Below are positions 13,937 through 22,677 of a stretch of DNA of 32,746 nt, one piece after another. Within the stretch, counting starts at the first letter, position 1. Every line of letters begins with the position of its first letter. Origin of the DNA: Myxococcales bacterium (GTDB taxonomy: Bacteria > Myxococcota_A > Polyangia > Fen-1088). The translations under genes were made by a program, and so were the position numbers. The DNA is taken from positions 1 to 32,746 of the forward strand of contig JANXXE010000199.1 in NCBI GenBank assembly GCA_025350815.1, read 5' to 3'. The notes beneath the pieces were generated by a model that made no database searches, had not been told where the DNA came from, and worked only from the letters and a program-made list of their open reading frames with translations.

Positions 13937-15316
13937 TCAGGATTCGTTGTCGGAATCGTCGCTGGTGTCTGCCGCTCGGAATTCCGCCGGGCTCAGGCCG
14001 AACTGTGTCATCCAGCGGTGAATCTGCATGCGCGCCTTGCCCATGTCGCGCGCCACCGCGCTGACATTACCGTTGCGCGCCCGCAATAGACGCAGCAATT
14101 CGGCTTCGAGATCGGTCGGTGCCAGTTCGCCGACGGGGGCCAGCTGGTGCGGGGCGCCGAGGTGTTCCACACCGATCTCCTTCGTCGTGCGTGCAAGTTC
14201 CAGCGCCGCTTGCAGCACACGCTCCAGTTCGCGCACGTTCAGCGGCCAGCGGCGTTCCAGAAGCGCCACGCAGGCATCGGCCGTGATCTTGTATCCGGAT
14301 GCGTCGGCGCCACCGTGCCGTTCGAGGATGGCGGCGATCAGCAGTCCCAGATCTTCGATGCGGTCGCGCAGCGGCGGGACGTTGATGGTGAATCCGGCCA
14401 GCCGACCCAGCAGGTCCGCCCGGAAGCGGCCTTCGCGCACCATCGTGTCCAGGCTTTGCTGTGTGGCGGCCACGACCCGCAGATCCACGCGCACAGGGGT
14501 CGCCGAACCCAGCGCCAGAACTTCACCGTCTTGCAGCACCCGCAGCAACTTGGCCTGACTGGCCAGGGGCAGATCTCCGATCTCGTCCAACAGCAGGGTG
14601 CCCCCGGCGGCGCTGCGAAGAAGACCAAGGCGATCTTCGCGTGCCTCGGAGAAGGCGCCCTTGCGATAACCGAATAGTTCGCTTTCAACCAGCGTCTCGG
14701 GCAGAGCGGCGCAGTTGACGGCAACGAATTTGCCCTGCCGTCGCGACAGGCGGTGGATCTCTTGTGCGACGACATCCTTGCCACTGCCGGTCTCGCCGAT
14801 CAGCAAGATGGGAACGCGGGACGGCGCCAGGTCCGTGGCGGTCTGGAACAGTCGTGCCAGCGGCATACAGAATGTGGACAGCCGGGGCGCGCCCCCCGCT
14901 TGCGTCGGTCGGGCATCCGCGATCTGCAACACGCGGCGCAGCGTGAAGGCGCTTCTGCCGACGACGAACCAATCACCATCGGTGATGGCGGCGCGTCCGA
15001 TTGGCTTGCCATGCAGGCGCGTGCCGTTGCGCGAGCCCATATCTTCAATTGTCGCCGTCGTGTCCGGACCCAGGACCAGGCGCGCGTGTTCGCCCGAGAT
15101 CGTCGGATCCGGCACATCGATGCGTGCGCTGCCGTCGGCCTGGCCACTGGCGCCGAGCGGCCCGCCGCGGCCGATAATGACTTTTGTTGCCCCCGCCAGG
15201 TCGAAGGCCATTCCCCCTTGCGTCGGGTGTTCGCCGCACAGGACCAGGTACAGGCACAGGTGGCTGGCCGTCGATGTCGTCGGGGCGGGCCGGTACTCGG
15301 GTCGCGTCTTTTCCAT
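13937..15316 (-). CDS. FHA-AAA+-Fis transcriptional regulator with degenerate GAFTGA loop
   Basis: This is a 459-residue protein. An FHA domain spans about 40-130, with GR at 49-50, SGEHARL at 74-80 and DMGSRNGT at 92-99, which would bind phosphothreonine. A sigma-54-interacting AAA+ domain follows: Walker A GETGSGKD (174-181) and Walker B LLLDEIGD (241-248), then an RVDLRVVAAT stretch and a WPLNVRELER motif. A Fis-type helix-turn-helix ends the protein (about 410-450). The loop that contacts sigma-54 reads GAFSEA (220-225) instead of GAFTGA, so activation of sigma-54 polymerase may be lost or altered. I chose ATG 15316; upstream codons overlap the RCC1 gene. Co-transcription with the Ser/Thr kinase suggests that its FHA domain reads a phosphothreonine made by that kinase; this is inference. 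Confidence 0.92.
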   Translation of the reverse strand: MEKTRPEYRPAPTTSTASHLCLYLVLCGEHPTQGGMAFDLAGATKVIIGRGGPLGASGQADGSARIDVPDPTISGEHARLVLGPDTTATIEDMGSRNGTRLHGKPIGRAAITDGDWFVVGRSAFTLRRVLQIADARPTQAGGAPRLSTFCMPLARLFQTATDLAPSRVPILLIGETGSGKDVVAQEIHRLSRRQGKFVAVNCAALPETLVESELFGYRKGAFSEAREDRLGLLRSAAGGTLLLDEIGDLPLASQAKLLRVLQDGEVLALGSATPVRVDLRVVAATQQSLDTMVREGRFRADLLGRLAGFTINVPPLRDRIEDLGLLIAAILERHGGADASGYKITADACVALLERRWPLNVRELERVLQAALELARTTKEIGVEHLGAPHQLAPVGELAPTDLEAELLRLLRARNGNVSAVARDMGKARMQIHRWMTQFGLSPAEFRAADTSDDSDNES

Positions 15317-15389
15317 CGTGGGGCCGGCGACCCAGGGCCGTGGCGCCTTGCAGTTTAGCGTGTTCGCGACAGGACCAAAGGGCCGACCG

Positions 15390-17750
15390 TCACTTGCACA
15401 AAAGATCGACGTGGCGGGGCTCGGCACGTTCGCGCGCCTTGCCGGTGCCCAATTGCCCATACTGATCGCTGCCCCAGCACCACACCTTGCCCGCCGTCGT
15501 CACGGCACAGGTGTTGCGTTCACCCGCATCCAGCGCCTTTACGCCGACAAGATTGTTGACCGCCGTCGGCGTCGCGCGATTGGCCTGGTTGCCGGTGCCC
15601 AGCTGACCGTACCGGTTCGAGCCCCAGCAAAATGGCAGGCCGCCGACCTTCAGCGCACAGGTGTGCTGCCCGCCCGCCGCCAGGGCGATCACGCCACTGA
15701 ACTTTGGTATCTGGACGGGCTGGGCCAGCCCCGGGTTGGCCGTTCCCCAACCCAGCTGTCCGACGTCGCCGCGGCCCCAGCACCAGACTGTACTGTCCTT
15801 CGCCAGGGCGCACATATGGTCTGCGCCCGACGCGATGGCTGCGACCTCGGGCAGGCCCAGCACCGGTGCGGGCACCGGCGCCATCTGGCCCAGGGCCGCG
15901 CCGGCCTGGCCATAGTTCGACAGGCCCCAGCACAGAACAGCACCCGTCTTGGTCAGGCCGCAGGTGTGGTTGGTACCCGCCGCCACCTGGGTGAAGTCGC
16001 CGGTCGTCGTTGCAGGCGTCGGTTTCGTCTGGGCCGATGTGATGGTCACGTTGTTGCCAAGACGCCCGCCCGCGGTTTCGCCCCAGCACTGGACATCGCC
16101 TGTGACCAGGACGGCGCAGGCATGCTCGGTGCCGGCGGCGATTGCGGTCACGCGATCGGGCAGCATGACCGGGACAGTTCGCGCGTGGTCCGCGGTGGCC
16201 TTGTTGCCCAGTTGCCCACGGTTGCCGCGGCCCCAGCAGGTCACGAAACCATCTGCCATGCGGGCGCAGGAGAAATCGTTTCCAGAAACGATCTCGACCG
16301 CGGCCAGCGTCGGCGCGACTGATGCACCCACCGCCGCGGGCTCGGTCATGCTGGCGGTGTCGCCGTTGCCTAGCTCGCCAAAATCACCGCGTCCCCAGCA
16401 CCAGGAATCACCGGCGGCGCGCACGGCACAGACGTGCCCCTGGCCGACCGCAAGGCCGGCGACCTGATCCAGGTTCACGGTCAGTCCCGGTTCGAGCGCC
16501 AGCAGCGGGATGCCGTCGGCCAGCTGGCCTTCCAGCGTGCGGCCCCAGCAGAAGACGTCACCGGCCTGGGTCAGTGCGCAGGTGTGGCGTGTGCCCGTGA
16601 CCAGCTGCCTGAGCGCACCGACCGTATCCAGATTGGCGGCGGTACCGGCAGCGACGAAATCTTCGACTTTCCCGTTGCCCAGCTGGCCGGCGCTGTTGCT
16701 GCCCCAGCAGCGCCCCGTGTTGTCGCGCAACACCGCGCAGGTGTGGCCGCCGCCGGCGTCAATCGCGATGGCGCCGGCGATCCCTGGCACGACGATGGGC
16801 TCGACCACGCGGCCAAGCGCCTTGTCGCCAATTTGCCCAAGATCGTTGGCGCCCCAACACGTGACGGTTCCCTCCGCCGACAGCGCGCAGTTGTGATTTT
16901 CCCCCGCGGTCAGGTGGACGGCGGGCGGCACCTTGGGCACGGTCACCGGCAAGCCTTGTATCGGGTCGACGCCCGGTGCGACAGCGCCCACCCGGTTCGA
17001 ACCCCAGCAAAATACGGCACCGTCGCGCATCAAGGCGCAGGTATGCGCGTCGCCAGCGGCAAGTTCCAGAACATCCTTCTTCAGGATCGCTATCGGCTGG
17101 GCAAGGCCGCGGTTCACGACGCTTCCGTCGCCCAGTTGCCCGGTGGTGTTGCGCCCCAGACAGGTGGTTCCCCCGTCGGGCAATTTCGCGCAGCTGTGGT
17201 GGCCGCCGGCGTCTACGTGGGCGACCTGGGGCAGGGAGGTGGCTTTCGTGGGGATGTTCTTCTGTGCCGCGGTGCCGTCGCCCAGTTGCTGGTAGGCGTT
17301 CTCGCCCCAGCAGCTAAGAGCATGATCGCCAAGCGTGGCGCAAATGTGATTGCCGCCGACGGTCATATCGATCACGCCCGCCAGTCCGTCGATGGCCTTG
17401 GGCACCGATCGGCTGGTGGCTGTGGCGTCACCCAACTGGCCGCTGGCGCCTTCACCCCAGCACGACGCCGATCCATTGCTGAACCAGGCGCAGGTGTTGT
17501 TGCCACCCGCGGCGATGCCCGCGATGGTGCAGGGGGGCGGCTTCGCGACGCAGGTCTCGTCGGTGCCGAAGGGCGCGTAACGTTTGGCCGACGGGCAGGC
17601 AGGGTCCGGGAAGCTGCACCGGTGGTTGGTCTCGCAGGTTCCTTTTTGTTCACCGTCGACGCACTGGCGATCTTCCGCGCAGGGAAATGGCGCCCTGCTG
17701 CATGACAGCGCGCAGATCGCCACACACAGAATGAACGCGCCGCCCTTCAA
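15390..17750 (-). CDS. RCC1-repeat beta-propeller lipoprotein
   Basis: This protein of about 786 residues begins with a hydrophobic signal (KGGAFILCVAICALSC; lipid-acceptor Cys about residue 17). A short Cys-rich segment with C-x-x-x-x-x-C spacings follows (about 24-75). Then come 14 RCC1-type repeats of about 48-50 residues, each with a core like AAGxxHTCAL ... DGxVxCWGxNxxGQLGxG. Fourteen repeats would make two seven-bladed propellers. Most repeats carry one Cys before and one in the CWG motif, so the blades are probably disulfide-linked in an oxidising compartment. The start is a TTG at 17750 that overlaps the TGA of the upstream TPR gene (TTGA junction). It probably serves in surface protein or ligand binding; the partner is unknown. 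Confidence 0.92.
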   Translation of the reverse strand: MKGGAFILCVAICALSCSRAPFPCAEDRQCVDGEQKGTCETNHRCSFPDPACPSAKRYAPFGTDETCVAKPPPCTIAGIAAGGNNTCAWFSNGSASCWGEGASGQLGDATATSRSVPKAIDGLAGVIDMTVGGNHICATLGDHALSCWGENAYQQLGDGTAAQKNIPTKATSLPQVAHVDAGGHHSCAKLPDGGTTCLGRNTTGQLGDGSVVNRGLAQPIAILKKDVLELAAGDAHTCALMRDGAVFCWGSNRVGAVAPGVDPIQGLPVTVPKVPPAVHLTAGENHNCALSAEGTVTCWGANDLGQIGDKALGRVVEPIVVPGIAGAIAIDAGGGHTCAVLRDNTGRCWGSNSAGQLGNGKVEDFVAAGTAANLDTVGALRQLVTGTRHTCALTQAGDVFCWGRTLEGQLADGIPLLALEPGLTVNLDQVAGLAVGQGHVCAVRAAGDSWCWGRGDFGELGNGDTASMTEPAAVGASVAPTLAAVEIVSGNDFSCARMADGFVTCWGRGNRGQLGNKATADHARTVPVMLPDRVTAIAAGTEHACAVLVTGDVQCWGETAGGRLGNNVTITSAQTKPTPATTTGDFTQVAAGTNHTCGLTKTGAVLCWGLSNYGQAGAALGQMAPVPAPVLGLPEVAAIASGADHMCALAKDSTVWCWGRGDVGQLGWGTANPGLAQPVQIPKFSGVIALAAGGQHTCALKVGGLPFCWGSNRYGQLGTGNQANRATPTAVNNLVGVKALDAGERNTCAVTTAGKVWCWGSDQYGQLGTGKARERAEPRHVDLLCK

Positions 17751-18541
17751 TACAGGCCCTTGCAGCCGAAGACGGCGCCGTCTGGCTGCACCCACGCCAC
17801 CGCGCCGCCACGCGCGTCGGGCGCCACCAGCCAGCGAATCAGCGCGACGCCACCCAGAATCAGACCCGCACCCGCCGCGCCGATGGCGATGCGCTCTTTG
17901 GTGCGGGCGTCTTGCGCGGATGCGTGGTAGCGGCCCCATGTGTCGGCGTTTTGGGCCGCGCTGTCGTCGAGGCGCGACAGCACCAGAAAGGTTCCGCCGG
18001 TGACCGCCGCGACCGAGGCCCCGACCACCAGTGCGATGCCGACCACCAGCGATCGGGCCGGCGGCGGCGCCAAGGGCGCGACCAGCAATTGTACGGTGGG
18101 CGCGGCAGGCCGTGGGGCGGCTGCCAGCGCGGATGGCTTGTCAGCCGGTGTTTCAACCGCAACGGACCGTTCTTCGTCGAGGATCTTCTCGCAGCGGTGC
18201 ACGTTCAGCGTGGCCGCGTCCGTTTGTGCGGGGGTCGGCCCGGTGTCGAGAAACATTTTGTATAGCTCGATGGCGCGCGCGCACTTGCCCCGCAGTCGTT
18301 CGGCTTGCGCCCACGCGAACAGCGCTTCTTTGGTGGCGTCCAGCTTGTACGAAAGGTCGAACTCGCTGGCGGCGGCCTCGAACTCGCGATCGCGGGCCAG
18401 TTCGACACCCCGGTCGAAATGCACGCGCGCGTCGGGATTCATCGCCGGGACGGATGGCTCGGATGCCGTCTGCGCATGGGCCGTGGCGGCCAGCAACAAA
18501 ACGCCCAAAGCCGGGCGGAACGTGAATCCACGGGCAGGCAC
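17747..18541 (-). CDS. TPR-type exported/membrane protein
   Basis: This 264-residue protein starts at a GTG (18541). A signal peptide ends near AHAQ (about residue 23). Residues 36-120 form helical pairs with TPR character (HFDRGVELARDREFEAAASEFDLSY ... CARAIELYKMFLDTGP). A Pro/Ala linker leads to a long hydrophobic segment (about 157-181, VVGIALVVGASVAAVTGG) and a second one near 213-231. This layout, a periplasmic TPR joined to one or two membrane segments, is common in myxobacterial genes adjacent to Ser/Thr kinases. It lies between the kinase and the RCC1 lipoprotein and is translationally coupled to the latter. The role is probably scaffolding at the envelope; this is inference. Confidence 0.8.
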   Translation of the reverse strand: MPARGFTFRPALGVLLLAATAHAQTASEPSVPAMNPDARVHFDRGVELARDREFEAAASEFDLSYKLDATKEALFAWAQAERLRGKCARAIELYKMFLDTGPTPAQTDAATLNVHRCEKILDEERSVAVETPADKPSALAAAPRPAAPTVQLLVAPLAPPPARSLVVGIALVVGASVAAVTGGTFLVLSRLDDSAAQNADTWGRYHASAQDARTKERIAIGAAGAGLILGGVALIRWLVAPDARGGAVAWVQPDGAVFGCKGLY

Positions 18542-18581
18542 GCCGGCATCTTAGCCCAAGGTTCGTCTGCGACCCTTGCCG

Positions 18582-20093
18582 TCAGGGCAACAAGACCGAA
18601 TCGGGATCCCACTTCTTGCCGGGGGCGGGCCTGGGGCTGGTATCCGACGCTCTGGAGCGGCTTCTGTGGGTTCGGGCGGGCCGCGCGTCGGTATCGGGTG
18701 GGACAGAAGGCTGTGCCGGGGCTGCCGTGGTTTGCTGTGCAGGCGGTTGGGGCAGTGGCTCGACCACGGGGCGGGGCATTTCGGCGCGGGTGCTCGCCGT
18801 TGTCGCATCAGGCGTCCGGCTTTGTTGCCGCATCAGAATGGCCGATATTCCGGCCGCCAGAAGGACCACCGCACCGGCGCGCAGCCACAAGGCGCGCGTT
18901 CGTTCGGCGTGTCGGCCTGGCGAGCCCGTGGTGTCAAAGCCCTGCGCCGTCACTTGCCCTGGTCGTTCCGGCAAGGTACCGGTTCGGCGGTCTGCCGTGG
19001 GTGCGCCGGAATCGCCCTGTTCCGCCGAGGTCGCTTCCGTGCCGAAGTCAGCCAGATGTTCCGGCAGCGACCGGCCGGCCTGGACTGCCTCGCGCCACGC
19101 GACGATTTTGCCGCCGAAAAGAATTTCCATCTCGGCCGCGCGCGACACTGACGAAATGGGCAGCCGTTCCTGCCGGGCGAATTCCTCAAGCGCCAGTTGC
19201 AGTTCGCGCGCAGAGGAAAACCGTCGCGCGGGATCGCGGGCCAGGGCGCGCAGAACGATGCGGTCGATCTCGGGCGGGCAGTGGGGGCGCAAGGACGACG
19301 GCGCGGGTGCGTCCCGCGTGACCACCTGCTGAAGGATCGCGAAGTCGCTGGTGCCCTGGTACAGGCGCTGCCCGGTCACAAGTTCGAACAGCAAGATCCC
19401 CAGCCCGAAGACGTCGCTGCGGCTGTCGAGGGCCTCCGACCGGCACTGCTCGGGCGACATGTACGCAATTTTCCCCTTCAGCGCGCCGTAGCGCGTTTCG
19501 GTCTCGCGCCGGGTCCACTTGGCGATGCCAAAGTCGGCCACCTTGACGCCGCCGTCGTATGACACCAGCACATTCGATGGCGAGATGTCGCGGTGGACGA
19601 TCTGCAGCGCCCTGCCATCGTGGCCGCGCTTTTCGTGCGCGTGGTGCAAGCCGGCGGCGGCATCTGCGATGATCCCGATCGCCACTTCAAGCGGCAGCGG
19701 TCGTCCGATGGTGGCGGCGGCTTTCATCAGGCGGCCCAGATCTTCGCCGTGGACGTATTCCATGGTGAAGAAGGGCGCCCCGCGCGCCGTTCCGAAGTCG
19801 TAGACCTGAACGATGTTCGGATGGTTCAGCGTGGCCATCAGGCGCGCCTCGTCGAGGAACATGTTCACCGCTTCGCGATCGCCCAGGCTTTGCTGGCGGA
19901 TTCGCTTCAGCACGACCACCTTTTCGAAGCCCGAGCGGCCGACCGCGCGCGCCAGGAAGATCTCGCCCATGCCGCCTTCGGCAAGTCGGCGCAGGATCCG
20001 GTAGCGCCCGATGCGCACGGTCCCGGTACCCCGGCCGCGAAGAACGTCGCCGAGGCGGCGCAGCAGTCGTCCCACGCCCGCATGATAGCGCAT
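18582..20093 (-). CDS. transmembrane Hanks-type Ser/Thr protein kinase
   Basis: The protein has 503 residues. The kinase domain spans about 31-310, with glycine loop EGGMGEIF (39-46), catalytic Lys63 in VVVLKRI, HRDISPSN with Asp169 and Asn174, DFG at 187-189 (preceded by VA) and SPEQ at 213-216. All essential residues are present, so it should be active. A membrane helix at about 401-421 separates the cytoplasmic kinase from a short Pro-rich tail ending KKWDPDSVLLP, with no large sensor domain outside. Sensing may therefore depend on neighbouring exported proteins. It lies in the run between the PEGA-like gene (16-base gap) and the TPR gene. The FHA regulator three genes downstream is a candidate target. 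Confidence 0.95.
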   Translation of the reverse strand: MRYHAGVGRLLRRLGDVLRGRGTGTVRIGRYRILRRLAEGGMGEIFLARAVGRSGFEKVVVLKRIRQQSLGDREAVNMFLDEARLMATLNHPNIVQVYDFGTARGAPFFTMEYVHGEDLGRLMKAAATIGRPLPLEVAIGIIADAAAGLHHAHEKRGHDGRALQIVHRDISPSNVLVSYDGGVKVADFGIAKWTRRETETRYGALKGKIAYMSPEQCRSEALDSRSDVFGLGILLFELVTGQRLYQGTSDFAILQQVVTRDAPAPSSLRPHCPPEIDRIVLRALARDPARRFSSARELQLALEEFARQERLPISSVSRAAEMEILFGGKIVAWREAVQAGRSLPEHLADFGTEATSAEQGDSGAPTADRRTGTLPERPGQVTAQGFDTTGSPGRHAERTRALWLRAGAVVLLAAGISAILMRQQSRTPDATTASTRAEMPRPVVEPLPQPPAQQTTAAPAQPSVPPDTDARPARTHRSRSRASDTSPRPAPGKKWDPDSVLLP

Positions 20094-20109
20094 CGGCTGC
20101 GCCCGCCCG

Positions 20110-20532
20110 TCAGCGCGGGATTAGCGGGTCTACGGCGCCGGCGTCGGGGTGCGCAGACGAGGTCGTCCCCGCATCCGGCGGTCCCGCCTGCCGGTATCCG
20201 AACAGCGTGGGTTTGTCAGCGATCCGCGTCAGCTTGACGGTCAGCTTGCTGTCCGAAAACGTATAAGCGCGCGTGTGCAGCGGCAGAAATCCCTCGGCGC
20301 GGATGACCAGGTCCAGCGGACCGCTGTCGCGCGGGCGTTCAAGAATGAATGGCTTGCGCGGGCCCAGGATCAGCCCCAGCGTCTTCTTCCCCATTCGCAC
20401 TTCTGCCTTGGCCGGCGGTGTCATCGCGGGAATGGTCTGTATGCTGATCTTGACCTTGTCCGTGTCGCCGGCCACGGCAATGGCGCCCCCGACGGCCAGC
20501 AGGGCGGCCAAGGGTACGGTCCAGCGACTCAT
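20110..20532 (-). CDS. secreted PEGA-like protein
   Basis: This 140-residue protein has an N-terminal signal peptide (PLAALLAVGGAIAVAG). The middle (about residues 27-105) is strand-rich, with KAEVRMGKKTLGLILGP, PLDLVIRAEGFLPLHTR and DSKLTVKLTR. That is the pattern of PEGA-type surface domains found in many bacterial kinases and exported proteins. The tail is Pro/Gly/Asp-rich and ends LIPR. Its ATG overlaps the TGA of the L,D-transpeptidase gene (ATGA), so translation is coupled. A PEGA-like domain next to a kinase that lacks its own sensor might act as that kinase's external part; this is inference. The domain call is by eye and not certain. Confidence 0.7.
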   Translation of the reverse strand: MSRWTVPLAALLAVGGAIAVAGDTDKVKISIQTIPAMTPPAKAEVRMGKKTLGLILGPRKPFILERPRDSGPLDLVIRAEGFLPLHTRAYTFSDSKLTVKLTRIADKPTLFGYRQAGPPDAGTTSSAHPDAGAVDPLIPR

Positions 20533-22592
20533 GGCCTCTCCTCAGGTTCGGTCTTGGCGCCTGGCACACCGCCGGCGCGCACCTCGGGTGAATCTTCGAG
20601 GGGCGGCGGTGGCCCCGGGTAGTGCACGCCGGGCTTGGGCACGTAACCCAGAATTGGCTCCTTGGCAACGCCCTCTATCTCGCCTTCGAGGACATTGACC
20701 GGCAGGGGCGGGTCCATCACATAGGCGTAGCCCCGCGACGGGATCCGGATCTCGAAGACGTCGTCGTCGCGCAGGAACTGCCGCGCAATATCCGTCGCCT
20801 GATCGCCCACCACTCGCATTTGTCGGTGGCGAAGAATGAACGAGTACAACCGAATCGCCAGATGGTTGGGCAAGCGGTGGCAGCCGTGCGAAAACCCGTT
20901 GGCGCTGTACATCGACAGATATTCCGACGAGCCATGCGCGCGGATGCCGTTATCGAAGTCAGGGCGCCCGTTCACCCCGGGCGTCACGAAGTAGCCCGCG
21001 ATGAGTCCATACGCAGACATGAATCCGGGGCCCAGTTCGTCGTAGTTCACCACCCGTTCCGGGTGCGTGCCCACCTGTTTCGTCTTGACCAGCGTCCGCA
21101 GCGGCGTCGATTCCGGCGCGACCCAGACCGGTCCTGCCACCACCTGGCGAATCACGCGCGGCCCCACGTCCGAGCCCTTGTAGCGGTAGTACTCGTAGCC
21201 GTCTGGGGCCTGGTCCGCGCGCCAGCCACCGACGGTGGTGCGCCAGCGACACAGGGGAATTTGCTGGCCGTGGCCATCCCGCATGTACAGCGACAGCTGC
21301 GGGTACTTCTTGCGTGGCTGCGGCCGGGGCGCGCCGGTGTCGTCGAAGGGCAGGTCGTACCAGACATCCCCGCGGTCGATCACGATCGACAGGTCCATCT
21401 GCGCCGAATGGTAGCTGGGGCGGGGCGGCAGCTTGACGGCGACGCGCAGATGCGCAAAATCCGTCGCCGGGTGGCGGTGGAAAAACGCCACTGTGCCCTC
21501 GACGGTGGCAAGGCCCAGCTGCTCGGCGGCAAGTGTCGTGTATTCGTCGGCGAGGTTCTTGATGTTACCGCCGGCCGAGCCGTCCTCGACGATGTCGGCG
21601 GCTGACACCACGCGCTCGCGCAGGGCGCGCAAGAAAGACGCGTGATCGTTGGCCAGCAGCGGCCGCCCGAGCGCGGTCATCGTCCCGCGGCGCAGGTAGT
21701 TCGATTCGTAGATCATGTGCTTCTGCTGGAACTGCCGCACGGCCAGTCGCATCGGATCGTCGTAAACACCGGTCTGGTGAACTGCCTCGGTCTTGGCGCG
21801 CCCGCGGCCCGGGGCGTGCAGGAAACCCTCGCAGCCGAGGCGCCGTTCGACCTCGGTCATGGCGACCTTTTCGGCCGCGCGCTTTTCCACCAGCTTCAAC
21901 TTCGGGGCCCACCTCGGATCGCGCTCGACGAATTCGGCCAGCGTCTTGGCGTGCGCATGGTGGCGCGCGTCTTCCAGTTCACGCCGCAGGCGCGCGATGC
22001 GGGCATCGTCGGCGCGCATGCCCGCGGGCGACACGTATGAAATCGTTTCGGCCGCCGCAATAACCGCGGCGCCGGCAACGTCGTGGCAGGTGCGCGCGCC
22101 GTCCTCGACGAATCGGGCGCGCAGCACCGACAGCGACGGAAAGATGCCGTAAAGCTCGAGATAATTCTTCTGGCCTGCGGGCAAGGGCGCGCCGTCCTCG
22201 TCCAGGCGATCGTTGGCAAGACCCATCAACACGCGGCGGTACCGGTTCGGCAGCAGCTCACCCGCCGGCGTGTGCTGTTCGGCGAAGATGAACGGCGTCC
22301 AGTCGTCGGTGAAGTCGACCACGGTATAGCCTTCGGCCTCGGCGGTGGCCACGTCGATCCAGTGTTCGGCTGTACCGCCCTCAATGACCAGGACGCGTCT
22401 GTCGTCGGGGATCGAAGGCGCGGGCGCCACGACCGGGGCAGGAATGGCTTCGGCACGCGACGCTCTGGGCGCATCCGCGGCGCGCGGTGGTGGTGACGCA
22501 GCCTCGTTGCCCGCTGGCGCAGTGACCGCAGCGGTCCGGCAGCCGACACAGACAAGGGCAAGCGCTAGGGCGATGGCAGTTCCCGGTCTCAT
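20529..22592 (-). CDS. L,D-transpeptidase (YkuD) lipoprotein
   Basis: This protein of about 687 residues starts at ATG 22592. Its signal ends with lipobox CVGC, so it is probably anchored to a membrane. A Pro/Ala linker follows, then a poorly recognised region (about 60-330), in which a stretch near 265-320 may include a peptidoglycan-binding-like helix set (VRQFQQKHMIYESNYLRRGTM). The catalytic domain is C-terminal: His553 in AHGSSEY and the SHGC motif with Cys571, followed by HRL. This is the YkuD signature for forming 3-3 crosslinks or linking proteins to peptidoglycan. The chain is longer than simple L,D-transpeptidases, and the YkuD region has inserted loops. It heads the seven-gene minus-strand run. 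Open frame upstream to 23528 is not coding. Confidence 0.9.
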   Translation of the reverse strand: MRPGTAIALALALVCVGCRTAAVTAPAGNEAASPPPRAADAPRASRAEAIPAPVVAPAPSIPDDRRVLVIEGGTAEHWIDVATAEAEGYTVVDFTDDWTPFIFAEQHTPAGELLPNRYRRVLMGLANDRLDEDGAPLPAGQKNYLELYGIFPSLSVLRARFVEDGARTCHDVAGAAVIAAAETISYVSPAGMRADDARIARLRRELEDARHHAHAKTLAEFVERDPRWAPKLKLVEKRAAEKVAMTEVERRLGCEGFLHAPGRGRAKTEAVHQTGVYDDPMRLAVRQFQQKHMIYESNYLRRGTMTALGRPLLANDHASFLRALRERVVSAADIVEDGSAGGNIKNLADEYTTLAAEQLGLATVEGTVAFFHRHPATDFAHLRVAVKLPPRPSYHSAQMDLSIVIDRGDVWYDLPFDDTGAPRPQPRKKYPQLSLYMRDGHGQQIPLCRWRTTVGGWRADQAPDGYEYYRYKGSDVGPRVIRQVVAGPVWVAPESTPLRTLVKTKQVGTHPERVVNYDELGPGFMSAYGLIAGYFVTPGVNGRPDFDNGIRAHGSSEYLSMYSANGFSHGCHRLPNHLAIRLYSFILRHRQMRVVGDQATDIARQFLRDDDVFEIRIPSRGYAYVMDPPLPVNVLEGEIEGVAKEPILGYVPKPGVHYPGPPPPLEDSPEVRAGGVPGAKTEPEERP

Positions 22593-22677
22593 ATAGCCCA
22601 GGCAGGATACCTGCCCGCCTGCGGAACGTCGCCTTTTGGCCACCGCAATTTGACGGTCTGGCACGCAGGAGGGATCG
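22593..22677. promoter_or_regulatory. divergent intergenic region between L,D-transpeptidase and DUF4398 genes
   Basis: This is an 85-bp gap with divergent starts on both sides, so it should hold at least one promoter for each operon. The only clear signal is a Shine-Dalgarno sequence, AGGAGGG, at 22667-22673 for the plus-strand gene. No convincing -35/-10 or sigma-54 element could be picked out. Confidence 0.5.

Noticed and set aside
14715..17705. Long plus-strand open frames opposite the FHA regulator and RCC1 genes
   Set aside because: They arise from high-GC antisense codon structure; the minus-strand frames have clear domains, and the antisense products are low-complexity Arg/Ala/Gly chains.
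22650..22677. Possible sigma-54 promoter (TGGCACG) before the DUF4398 gene
   Set aside because: The expected GC of the -12 element is absent at the right spacing, and a Shine-Dalgarno sequence overlaps the site.
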